Assembly (NCBI GenBank): GCA_018241165.1
Contig: JAFEEK010000006.1
Location: 1 to 10,728 of the forward strand
Direction of reading: 5' to 3'
DNA: 10,728 nt
Origin: Pseudomonadota bacterium
GTDB taxonomy: Bacteria; Pseudomonadota; Gammaproteobacteria; Xanthomonadales; Rhodanobacteraceae
Part shown: positions 1 to 8,964 of the stretch, one piece after another
Layout of the letters: every line of letters starts with the position of its first letter
Position numbering within the stretch: position 1 is the first letter of the stretch
The notes under the pieces: model-generated
What the model saw: only the letters and a program-made list of their open reading frames with translations
What the model was told of the DNA's origin: nothing
Databases searched by the model: none
Translations under genes and position numbers: made by a program

Positions 1-1576
<1,576 letters not shown>

Positions 1577-1636
1577 GGGGGCGTGTGCTGCAAGCGTGAA
1601 TACAAGACTGAAAAGTATAGGAGGGGTGTCAAATCG
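1577..1636 (-). promoter_or_regulatory. dtd-rpoD spacer with possible rpoD promoter elements
   Basis: The 60-base gap upstream of rpoD is AT-richer than its surroundings. Read on the minus strand it contains a perfect TTGACA (1632-1627) and a good -10 hexamer TATACT (1619-1614). They are only 7 bases apart, so they cannot form one standard sigma-70 promoter. If TATACT is the -10, the matching -35 would lie across the dtd stop codon and is weak (TTCTTA or TCTTAG). An rpoD promoter here is plausible because the gene is essential and the gap is the longest before it, but this is inference from hexamer matches only. Confidence 0.3.
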
Positions 1637-2074
1637 CTAAGAATCCAGCCAAAACGTGACCGGACCATCGTTGACCAGACTTACCTGCATATGGGCGCCG
1701 AAACGCCCGATTTCCACCGGCGAATGCCGATTTTTCGCGATTTCCACGAGGCGATCGAACCAGTGCCGGCCGGCTTCAGGCGTGGCGGCCGTGGTGAAAC
1801 TCGGGCGCATCCCGGAATGCGTATCGGCAGCCAGGGTGAACTGCGAAACCAGCAGCAACCCGCCGCCGGTATCGGCCAGCGAACGGTTCATCTTGCCGAC
1901 CTCGTCCGCGAAAACGCGGTAGCCGAGCAGGCGCTCGCACATCCGCTGCGCCTGCGCTTCGCCATCGCCCGGCTGCACCGCGATCAGGGCCAACAGACCG
2001 GCACCGATGCGGCCTACCGTCGCGCCTTCAACGCTGACGCTTGCCTGCGTGACGCGCTGGATCAGGGCGATCAT
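1637..2074 (-). CDS. dtd: D-aminoacyl-tRNA deacylase (Dtd)
   Basis: Dtd hydrolyses the ester bond between D-amino acids (and glycine) and mischarged tRNA, clearing it before translation; it is a cytosolic homodimer. The protein has 145 residues, the usual length for bacterial Dtd. It shows the expected N-terminus [15 protein letters not shown], the catalytic-site motif SQFTL in the middle, and the C-terminal NDGPVT motif carrying the Gly-cisPro pair that gives chiral selectivity. The start is the ATG at 2074 because homologues begin with MxALIQRV. The reading frame is open for 70 more codons upstream, but that part is arginine- and alanine-rich, overlaps the divergent acyltransferase gene and resembles no protein. 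rpoD lies 60 bases downstream on the same strand, so some rpoD transcription may read through from dtd. Confidence 0.97.
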   Translation of the reverse strand: MIALIQRVTQASVSVEGATVGRIGAGLLALIAVQPGDGEAQAQRMCERLLGYRVFADEVGKMNRSLADTGGGLLLVSQFTLAADTHSGMRPSFTTAATPEAGRHWFDRLVEIAKNRHSPVEIGRFGAHMQVSLVNDGPVTFWLDS

Positions 2075-2124
2075 CGATCCATTGCCTGCCGGTACAATCG
2101 CGGTTTTACGATTACGTTGCCCTG
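2075..2124. promoter_or_regulatory. Divergent spacer between dtd and the acyltransferase gene
   Basis: The two start codons are only 50 bases apart, so any promoters must overlap the spacer or the opposing genes. On the plus strand a -10-like TACAAT occurs at 2093-2098 and TACGAT at 2107-2112, the latter 19 bases after TTGCCT (2082-2087). None is joined to a good -35 at the standard distance. No clear Shine-Dalgarno sequence precedes either start. Confidence 0.25.
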
Positions 2125-2994
2125 ATGCGTTGGCATGTCGCCATCCTGTATTTCCTGTTGCGCCTGACCGGCCGCCTGCCGTTGCGCGCCCTGCACGGCA
2201 TGGGCGCCGCGCTGGGCTGGCTGCTGTGGCGGTTGCCGAACCCGTTGCGACGCAAGGCCGTGCAGACCCTGTCTCATGTAACAACGCAATTCGGCACGAA
2301 AAGCAGTCACGAGATGCTCAAGCCGGCCCTGATCGAAACCGGCAAGGGCGCGCTGGAATTATGCAAGATCTGGTCCGGAAACCCGCAGGCCGCGCTGGAA
2401 CTGGTGCGTGAGGTTCGCGGCGGTGAGCTATTTGATGCCGCCGTCGCTTCTCGGCGCGGCCTCATCATTGCCGCCCCGCACCTGGGCTGCTGGGAGTTGC
2501 TCAATTTCTGGCTGTGCAGCCGCACGCCCATCGCCATCGCCTACCGTCCGCCGCGGCGGCCCGAGATCGAACCGCTGCTGATCCGTGCGCGCGGCGCGCT
2601 GGCCGCCGAACAAGTGCGCGCCGATGGTGCTGCCGGAGTGCGCGCTTTGTTCAAGCGCCTGCTCGCCGGCGGCGTGGTCGGCATCCTGCCCGACCAGCAA
2701 CCCAAGGCCGGCGAGGGTGAATTCGCGCCGTTTTTCGGCACGCCGGCGCTGACCATGGTGCTGCTCTCGCGCCTGGCGCAGCGCACCGGCGCGACCGTGC
2801 TGTTCGCATTCGCCGAGCGCCTGCCGCGCGGCACGGGATTTCGCATCCACATCCGGCCAGCGCCGGAAGGCATCGCTGATCCTGACCTGCCCGCGGCCGT
2901 CGCCGCGCTCAATCGCGGCGTCGAGGAATGCGTGAGGATCGCGCCGTCGCAATACCAATGGGCGTACAAGCGCTATTCGATCCGACCGCAGTGA
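2125..2994 (+). CDS. Lipid A biosynthesis acyltransferase, LpxL/HtrB family
   Basis: Enzymes of this family (Pfam lipid A acyltransferase, PF03279) move a secondary acyl chain from acyl-ACP to a lipid A precursor at the inner face of the inner membrane. The 289-residue protein is close to the usual length of about 290-310. It has a hydrophobic N-terminal segment (about 5-37) that would anchor it in the membrane. The HX4E catalytic motif is HLGCWE, with His119 and Glu124. Next come LPDQQP at 188-193, FFGTPALT at 203-210, and the typical C-terminal QWAYKRY at 278-284. The ATG at 2125 gives the expected N-terminus [14 protein letters not shown]. Which acyl chain and position it serves, and whether it corresponds to LpxL, LpxM or a related lysophospholipid acyltransferase, cannot be read from the sequence, so no symbol is given. 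It is convergent with the glycosyltransferase to its right, with 15 bases between the stops. Confidence 0.92.
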   Translation: MRWHVAILYFLLRLTGRLPLRALHGMGAALGWLLWRLPNPLRRKAVQTLSHVTTQFGTKSSHEMLKPALIETGKGALELCKIWSGNPQAALELVREVRGGELFDAAVASRRGLIIAAPHLGCWELLNFWLCSRTPIAIAYRPPRRPEIEPLLIRARGALAAEQVRADGAAGVRALFKRLLAGGVVGILPDQQPKAGEGEFAPFFGTPALTMVLLSRLAQRTGATVLFAFAERLPRGTGFRIHIRPAPEGIADPDLPAAVAALNRGVEECVRIAPSQYQWAYKRYSIRPQ

Positions 2995-3009
2995 TGCCGT
3001 ACGCCGCGC

Positions 3010-4053
3010 TCAGCGCAACCAGCCGCGCCGGACCAGACTGCGTTGCGCGCGCCACGCACGCAGCCACCAGCCGCGGCGAAAACACGCGGCAAGTACCTGC
3101 CGCGGCGATCGGGACAACACGTCTGCCGTGATTGCCCGGCATTCGGCATCCAGCGCTGCGTCGTCGCGCGGCAGGCTGCGCGCGACATAGGCCATCGTGC
3201 GCAGGCAGAAATAATCCAGCGCGGCGCGCGCGTTTTCATCGAACCCTTCCGCCAGCGTGGCCAGCCCGTCGCGCAAATCGCGCAACGCCGCCAGCAGATC
3301 GCGTACCTTGGCCGGCGTCATCGTCGCCATGATGCTGTCTGCGCGCCGGCGATAGCCAACCCACGCGCGCGGTACGTGCCGCCAGCGATTGACGCCCGCG
3401 ACAAGCGCCGGGATTGCCACCACATCCTCGAAGCAACGCCCTTGCGGAAACCGCACTTGCATCCAGGTTTCGCGCTTGCCGATCTTCGACCAGACGTGCA
3501 GTTGCCGCGCCTGCAGCAATCCGCACAGCAATGCGGATCGACTCGTGGGCGTTTGCCTGCCATCGCCTTCGAATGTTCGTCGAATCCTGTTTGTACGCAG
3601 GCGGTGATGCCAGCGCAAGCCTTTCTCCAGCACGCGAAAGTCACACAGCAGCAAGTCGGGCGCATCCGCCTCGAGCTGCGCGCGGAGTCCCGCGATCGCG
3701 CCAGGCAGCAACACATCGTCCGCATCCAGAAACCAGACATAGCGTCCGCGCGCCTGCTCCAGCAAGGTGTTGCGCGCCGCCGCCACGCCGCGGTTGTTTG
3801 CGTGCCGCAACAAGCGCAAACGTTGCGGATGATCGCGCGCCACCTGCTCGACTTTCGTCCACGAATCGTCGCTGCCGACGTCATCCAGAACCACGATCTC
3901 CACCGCGCCGGCGCCTTCGCTTTGATCCAGCACGCAGTGCAGGCAGTCTTCCACCCAGGCGGAAACGTTGTACACGGGAATCAGCACGCTCAACCATGGC
4001 GCAGCGTGCGCATCGACGGAAACAGGCGACGGGGTTTCGCCGGGCGAATTCAT
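3010..4053 (-). CDS. Family 2 (GT-A fold) glycosyltransferase
   Basis: This is predicted to transfer a sugar from a nucleotide-sugar donor to an unidentified acceptor, probably for a surface polysaccharide or glycolipid, on the cytoplasmic side. Of its 347 residues the first 120 or so show the GT2 pattern: LSVLIPVYNVSAW (21-33), the nucleotide-binding strand EIVVLDD (52-58), RGVAAARN (88-95) and the metal-binding DADD (110-113). A later acidic pair FED (208-210) is at the place of the usual catalytic ED. The C-terminal 100 residues are Arg- and Ala-rich with no clear membrane segment. The common DDGSxD motif is changed to DDVGSDD, with one extra residue. The ATG at 4053 overlaps the TGA of the TPR gene (ATGA), which supports both the start and translational coupling as the last gene of the operon. 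The acceptor cannot be named. Confidence 0.88.
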   Translation of the reverse strand: MNSPGETPSPVSVDAHAAPWLSVLIPVYNVSAWVEDCLHCVLDQSEGAGAVEIVVLDDVGSDDSWTKVEQVARDHPQRLRLLRHANNRGVAAARNTLLEQARGRYVWFLDADDVLLPGAIAGLRAQLEADAPDLLLCDFRVLEKGLRWHHRLRTNRIRRTFEGDGRQTPTSRSALLCGLLQARQLHVWSKIGKRETWMQVRFPQGRCFEDVVAIPALVAGVNRWRHVPRAWVGYRRRADSIMATMTPAKVRDLLAALRDLRDGLATLAEGFDENARAALDYFCLRTMAYVARSLPRDDAALDAECRAITADVLSRSPRQVLAACFRRGWWLRAWRAQRSLVRRGWLR

Positions 4054-4367
4054 CGGGACGCCAGTCGCCGCAGGAACACCGCCATTTCCTTCTGCGCCTG
4101 CTTGTCGCCGCGCTTTTGCGCGGCGGCAATACCGTGTTCGTAAGCGTCAATTGCGGCAGCGGCATCGCCAGAATCGGCAAGCTGCTTGCCGAGTTGTTTC
4201 CACGCCGCGGAATAATCCGGATCGAATTCGAGCGCGCGGCGCAATTCGGCGATCGCGGATACGGCATCGCTTTCAGCCAACAAGGCATTGGCCATCATCA
4301 CGCGCAGCAGCGCGCCATCGCGCGGCCCGCCGCATTGGGCGCGCAGGCTGGCGATGCGGTCTGTCAT
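4050..4367 (-). CDS. Small tetratricopeptide-repeat (TPR) protein
   Basis: This is a 105-residue protein that appears to consist mostly of helical repeats and probably acts as a protein-binding scaffold. Two TPR-like units can be seen: one around residues 36-68, with AELRRALEFDPDYSAAWKQLG, and the next around 69-103, with DAAAAIDAYEHGIAAAQ. There is no signal peptide or membrane segment, so a cytoplasmic location is likely. The ATG at 4367 overlaps the TGA of the patatin gene upstream (ATGA), and its own TGA overlaps the ATG of the glycosyltransferase downstream (ATGA). The frame is open further upstream, but that stretch is the shadow of the patatin gene. The partner is unknown; the tight coupling suggests it works with the patatin protein or the glycosyltransferase, which is inference. 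Confidence 0.85.
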   Translation of the reverse strand: MTDRIASLRAQCGGPRDGALLRVMMANALLAESDAVSAIAELRRALEFDPDYSAAWKQLGKQLADSGDAAAAIDAYEHGIAAAQKRGDKQAQKEMAVFLRRLASR

Positions 4368-5599
4368 GCGCGCTCGCGCCGCGCCGCCACGAGGCGATGC
4401 ACGTCGTGCGTGGCGACGCCGACATCGCGCGCAGGCTTGGCGAAGAAATCCGGATGCTCGAGCGATTGTTCCATGTCGGTACGGCCCGCCGCCCAATGCT
4501 CGCGCTGGGTGCCCAGGCCGAACGCGTAGTCCTTGAACTGCGCCTCGTAGGGCTTGGCCTGATAGATCAGATGCACGATGTTGATGACGTTGTCGCACAC
4601 CCACGGCTGCAACGTCTGCCGCAATTGCGGATCGATGTTCCCGGGCGATACCTGGTCGAACAGGCGCCGGATCGCGTGGCGCAGCTTGTGCAGGTTCGCC
4701 TCGTGGTCGGTACCCAGGCGCGTGCGGCTGGAATACTGGATGTCCTTCTGGCGTTCGAGCACGTCGGCCATCGTGCGCGGCAGTTCGCCGCGCGCGCTCC
4801 ACAAGTCCACTTGCAGCGCCAGCGTGTCGCGGCGCGGGGTTTCCGCCAGCACATGGTCGAGCGGCGTGTTGGAGACCAGGCCGCCATCCCAATAGTGTTC
4901 GCCGTCGATTTCAATGGCCGGGAATGCCGGCGGCAGCGCGCCGGAGGCCATGATGTGCTCGGCGCGGATGGTGTCGTGCGCCGAATCGAAGTAGCGGAAA
5001 TTGCCGTTGCGCACATTGGTCGTGCCGATCGACAGGCGTACGTCGCCGGAATTGATGCGATCGAAATCGACGAGGCGCTCCAGCGTTTTTTTCAGCGGCG
5101 CGGTGTCGTAGTAGCTCGTCGCCGCCGCGCTGCCGTCGTTGAACAGGAACGGCGACTGCGGGCGCACGTTGAAGAAACCCTGCTGGCCGAACGCGAGCGC
5201 GCCAAGTGCGCCGAGCGAATTGGCCCAGGCATCGATCTCGTGCGTGGCCGGCAACCAATCCAGAACCGCGCGCACCGATGTCGCGATCGCCGCGCCGGCG
5301 CCGCCGGGTTCGCAGATCGTGTTCCAGAACGCGTGCAGGCGCTCGATGCGATGTTCCGGCGCGTTGCCGGCGAGGATCGCCGCATTGATCGCGCCAATCG
5401 AGGTGCCGGCGAACCAGTTGGGCCGGATACCGGCCTCATGCAGCGACTCGTAGACGCCGCACTGGTACGAACCCAGCGCACCGCCGCCCTGCAACACCAG
5501 GGCGACGTGGGCGTAACCGCGCGCCGCCACGGCTGGCGACGCGACGGTTTTCCGAGGTTGCGGTTTGGCGGATTTTTTCGCTCCGCGCGCGCGCGCCAT
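4364..5599 (-). CDS. Patatin-like phospholipase with DUF3734-type C-terminal domain
   Basis: This is a Ser-Asp dyad acyl hydrolase of 411 residues. After a basic, low-complexity leader (1-28, many Ala, Arg and Lys) comes the patatin core: oxyanion loop GGGALG (38-43), nucleophile elbow GTSIG (65-69, Ser67), ASGALPPAFP (218-227), and the catalytic Asp in DGG (238-240). The C-terminal part contains YQAKPYEAQFKDY (346-358), REHWAAG (366-372) and THDVHRL (397-403). This matches the DUF3734 extension (PF12536) found in one bacterial patatin subfamily. The ATG at 5599 overlaps the stop of the dehydrogenase gene (ATGA) and the next gene again starts by ATGA overlap. The substrate is unknown. Family members cleave lipid acyl esters; the 3-hydroxybutyrate dehydrogenase next door makes a hydroxybutyrate ester or storage-granule role possible, which is inference. 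The leader has no hydrophobic core, so it does not look like a signal peptide. Confidence 0.93.
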   Translation of the reverse strand: MARARGAKKSAKPQPRKTVASPAVAARGYAHVALVLQGGGALGSYQCGVYESLHEAGIRPNWFAGTSIGAINAAILAGNAPEHRIERLHAFWNTICEPGGAGAAIATSVRAVLDWLPATHEIDAWANSLGALGALAFGQQGFFNVRPQSPFLFNDGSAAATSYYDTAPLKKTLERLVDFDRINSGDVRLSIGTTNVRNGNFRYFDSAHDTIRAEHIMASGALPPAFPAIEIDGEHYWDGGLVSNTPLDHVLAETPRRDTLALQVDLWSARGELPRTMADVLERQKDIQYSSRTRLGTDHEANLHKLRHAIRRLFDQVSPGNIDPQLRQTLQPWVCDNVINIVHLIYQAKPYEAQFKDYAFGLGTQREHWAAGRTDMEQSLEHPDFFAKPARDVGVATHDVHRLVAARRERA

Positions 5600-6381
5600 C
5601 ACTGCATGAACCAGCCGTGGCTGACCACGATGCTCTGTCCGGTCAGCGCGTTGGTCTCGAACCCGGCGAAAAGCAAGGCGCAGGCAGCGACGTCGTCGAC
5701 CGTGGTGAACTCGCCGTCGACGGTGTCTTTCAACATCACCTTCTTGATCACGTCGTCCTCGGAAATGTGCAGTTCCTTGGCCTGTTCCGGAATCTGTTTT
5801 TCCACCAACGGCGTGCGCACGAAACCGGGGCAGATCACGTTCGCGCGCACGCCGTGCGCGGCGCCTTCCTTGGCCACGACTTTGGCCAATCCGATCAATC
5901 CGTGCTTGGCCGTGACATACGGCGCCTTGAGTTTCGACGCCTCCTTCGAATGCACCGAACCCATGTAGATGACGCTGCCGCCCTTGCCCGCCGCGTACAT
6001 GCGCTTCAGGCACGCGCGCGTGGTCAAAAACGCGCCGTCGAGATGGATCGCGAGCAGCTTTTTCCAGTCCGCGAACGGAAATTCTTCGATCGGATACACG
6101 ATCTGGATGCCGGCGTTGGACACGAGGATGTCGACGCTGCCCAGGTCCTTGACGACTTTATCGACGCCCGCCTCGACCTGATCCTCGTTCGTCACATCCA
6201 TCAGCACCGCCGTGGCCTTGACGCCACGCGCGCGGATTTCCGCGGCAGCAGCATCCGCTGCAGCTTGATTGATGTCGGCGATGGCGATGTGGCAACCGTT
6301 GTCGGCATACACTTCGGCGATGCGCTTGCCGATGCCGCTGGCGGCGCCGGTGATGAGGGCGACCTTGTTTTTCACGCTCAT
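5599..6381 (-). CDS. bdhA: 3-hydroxybutyrate dehydrogenase (short-chain dehydrogenase/reductase)
   Basis: It catalyses the NAD-linked interconversion of D-3-hydroxybutyrate and acetoacetate in the cytosol, a step in use of polyhydroxybutyrate or ketone bodies. The 260 residues match the classical SDR length. The cofactor motif TGAASGIG is at 11-18, with Asp36 after the second strand (IAIAD) favouring NAD over NADP. NAG is at 89-91, catalytic Ser142 lies in GSVHS, and Tyr155 and Lys159 lie in PYVTAKHG. The substrate-loop segment [20 protein letters not shown] (184-203) is characteristic of bacterial 3-hydroxybutyrate dehydrogenases. The position that holds Asn in the usual Asn-Ser-Tyr-Lys tetrad appears to be His113 (AIHLDGAF). 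The ATG at 6381 has a strong Shine-Dalgarno sequence six bases upstream. It follows the response regulator by 22 bases and overlaps the patatin gene by four. The name rests on motif recall; related SDRs could have another hydroxyacid substrate. Confidence 0.92.
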   Translation of the reverse strand: MSVKNKVALITGAASGIGKRIAEVYADNGCHIAIADINQAAADAAAAEIRARGVKATAVLMDVTNEDQVEAGVDKVVKDLGSVDILVSNAGIQIVYPIEEFPFADWKKLLAIHLDGAFLTTRACLKRMYAAGKGGSVIYMGSVHSKEASKLKAPYVTAKHGLIGLAKVVAKEGAAHGVRANVICPGFVRTPLVEKQIPEQAKELHISEDDVIKKVMLKDTVDGEFTTVDDVAACALLFAGFETNALTGQSIVVSHGWFMQ

Positions 6382-6387
6382 GGTTTT

Positions 6388-6393
6388 CTCCTT
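6388..6393 (-). promoter_or_regulatory. Strong Shine-Dalgarno site of the dehydrogenase gene
   Basis: On the minus strand AAGGAG ends six bases before the ATG at 6381. It is the only near-perfect ribosome site seen in the window and confirms that start. The following three genes start by stop/start overlap and lack such a site, so ribosomes loaded here could serve the whole group. Confidence 0.8.
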
Positions 6394-6403
6394 GGGGTTG
6401 GTG

Positions 6404-7780
<1,377 letters not shown>

Positions 7781-7889
7781 GGAACGGCCTGTGGCGAAAA
7801 TGCGACGCCCAAGAATAGCGCGTTTGGACGCTTCGGGAGAACTCGCTTGCGCCGCTAGAATGCGCCGCCTGATTCAACCGATTGTATCG
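7781..7889. promoter_or_regulatory. Divergent regulatory spacer between response regulator and family 9 glycosyltransferase
   Basis: At 109 bases this is the longest non-coding gap in the window and should hold promoters for both directions. An imperfect inverted repeat is present: CGCCCAA (7806-7812) and TTGGACG (7824-7830), seven-base arms with one mismatch, 11 bases apart. Between and partly within the arms, on the minus strand, lies a -10-like TATTCT (7817-7812). On the plus strand TAGAAT (7856-7861) could be a -10 for the glycosyltransferase. No convincing -35 accompanies either, and there is no sigma-54 type GG-N10-GC element that I can see. The dyad could be a regulator-binding site, but a match of this quality can occur by chance. 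Confidence 0.35.
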
Positions 7890-8951
7890 ATGGCAACTTC
7901 CCCACCCCCGCTGACGCCCCTGCTCATCCGCTTCGGCCGCCTCGGCGACATGCTGTTGCAGGAACCGCTGCTGCACCTGCTGCGCTGTCGCTACCAGGCG
8001 CCGGTAAAGATCCTGACGCGCGGCGGCTGGACGGGCGAGTTGTATCGCGGCCATCCCGATGTCGGCGCAGTCTGGCAACTGCTGGCGCGCAACCGGTTGC
8101 TCGCTTTCAGTCGCGAACGCTGGCAGGCGATCGCGAAATTGCGCGCGCACGCTGGCCCGGTCTACATCAGCGAAGACTCACGCAGCTCGCTCAAGCGCAT
8201 TGCCTGGATGCTGCGTTTCGCGGGCGTACCGCGCGAGCGCTGCGTTTTTCTGCACGACATCGCGCCGCGCAACGACGAGCACTGGGTCGATCAGGCGCTG
8301 CGTCTGGGTCGCGCCACGCCGGCGGCGTTTCGTGAAACCGATTATCCGTGGCACGACGGCGACGTGCGGGCCGCGCCGCGCCTGTATCTGGACGCGAACG
8401 ACCGCGCCGACGCGGATGCCTGGTTGCGCCAGCGCGGCTTCGCCGACGCGCCGCTGGTCCTGCTGCAACCCGGCAACTGGCATGTGCATCGCTGGTGGGA
8501 GCCGCGTCGCATCGATCCCAAATTCTGGCCTGTCGAATCCTGGGCGCGATTGCTGCGCGCCGTGCACGAAGCCCTGCCGACGGCGAACCTGGTGCTGTGC
8601 GGCACGCCGGTGGAAACAGCGGTATGCGAAGCCATCGCAAACACGGCCAATCTCGCGCAAGTCAAGCTCGCGACGACGGATTTGCCGATCCGGCGCCTGA
8701 TGGCCGCGCTCGAACGCGCGCACAGCATGGTGTCGGTGGACTCGGGGCCCGCGCACCTTGCGGCGGCGATGGGCTGTCCGCTGGTGCTGATGTATGGCGG
8801 CAAGTACGGACCGGAAAAATGGGGCCGGCGCAGTCCGTTCGGCAAGCCGGTGATCAATCTCGGCGTGGATCCGCGCGCGGCATCCGTCGCGGAAATTCCT
8901 CCCGCCGCGGTGATCGACGCGTGGCGTCAACTCTCAGGCGCATCCCGCTGA
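7890..8951 (+). CDS. Family 9 (heptosyltransferase-like) glycosyltransferase
   Basis: GT9 enzymes add heptose or another sugar to the LPS core from an ADP- or nucleotide-activated donor at the cytoplasmic face; they have the GT-B fold. The protein is 353 residues from the ATG at 7890. The N-terminal motif LIRFGRLGD (12-20) has Asp20 where WaaC-type enzymes carry the catalytic acid. The C-terminal donor half has LLQPGNWH (191-198), KFWPVESWARLL (211-222), LVLCGTP (234-240) and the hallmark VDSGPAHLAAAMGCP (283-297). The frame stays open upstream to 7722 across the divergent regulator's start, so a longer start such as the ATG at 7860 is possible. ATG 7890 is preferred because the fold begins 10 residues later and because it clears the possible -10 at 7856. 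Neither has a clear Shine-Dalgarno. It stands alone, not in an LPS core cluster, so its exact sugar cannot be assigned. Confidence 0.9.
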   Translation: MATSPPPLTPLLIRFGRLGDMLLQEPLLHLLRCRYQAPVKILTRGGWTGELYRGHPDVGAVWQLLARNRLLAFSRERWQAIAKLRAHAGPVYISEDSRSSLKRIAWMLRFAGVPRERCVFLHDIAPRNDEHWVDQALRLGRATPAAFRETDYPWHDGDVRAAPRLYLDANDRADADAWLRQRGFADAPLVLLQPGNWHVHRWWEPRRIDPKFWPVESWARLLRAVHEALPTANLVLCGTPVETAVCEAIANTANLAQVKLATTDLPIRRLMAALERAHSMVSVDSGPAHLAAAMGCPLVLMYGGKYGPEKWGRRSPFGKPVINLGVDPRAASVAEIPPAAVIDAWRQLSGASR

Positions 8952-8964
8952 TCGCCCGCGATCA
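8949..8964. repeat. Perfect 7-base inverted repeat across the two convergent stop codons
   Basis: TGATCGC and GCGATCA flank a CC centre. The left arm begins with the TGA stop of the plus-strand gene and the right arm ends with the complement of the TGA stop of the minus-strand gene. Together they fill the whole 10-base gap between convergent genes. It could form a short hairpin on either transcript, but the two-base loop is tight and there is no T-run, so it is not a standard intrinsic terminator. Confidence 0.55.

Noticed and set aside
1614..1632. TTGACA plus TATACT as a single sigma-70 promoter for rpoD
   Set aside because: The hexamers are 7 bases apart rather than about 17, so they cannot work as one promoter.
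2075..2284. Longer N-terminus for Dtd (71 extra codons)
   Set aside because: The extension is low-complexity, overlaps the divergent acyltransferase and is absent in the Dtd family, which begins at MIALIQRV.
3005..3015. GCGC-TCA-GCGC hairpin near the end of the acyltransferase gene as a terminator
   Set aside because: The arms are four bases, there is no T-run, and such short GC repeats are frequent in this composition.
3968..5968. Plus-strand open frame of about 666 codons
   Set aside because: It lies antisense to the patatin, TPR and dehydrogenase genes, all of which have recognisable motifs; long shadow frames are normal at this GC content.
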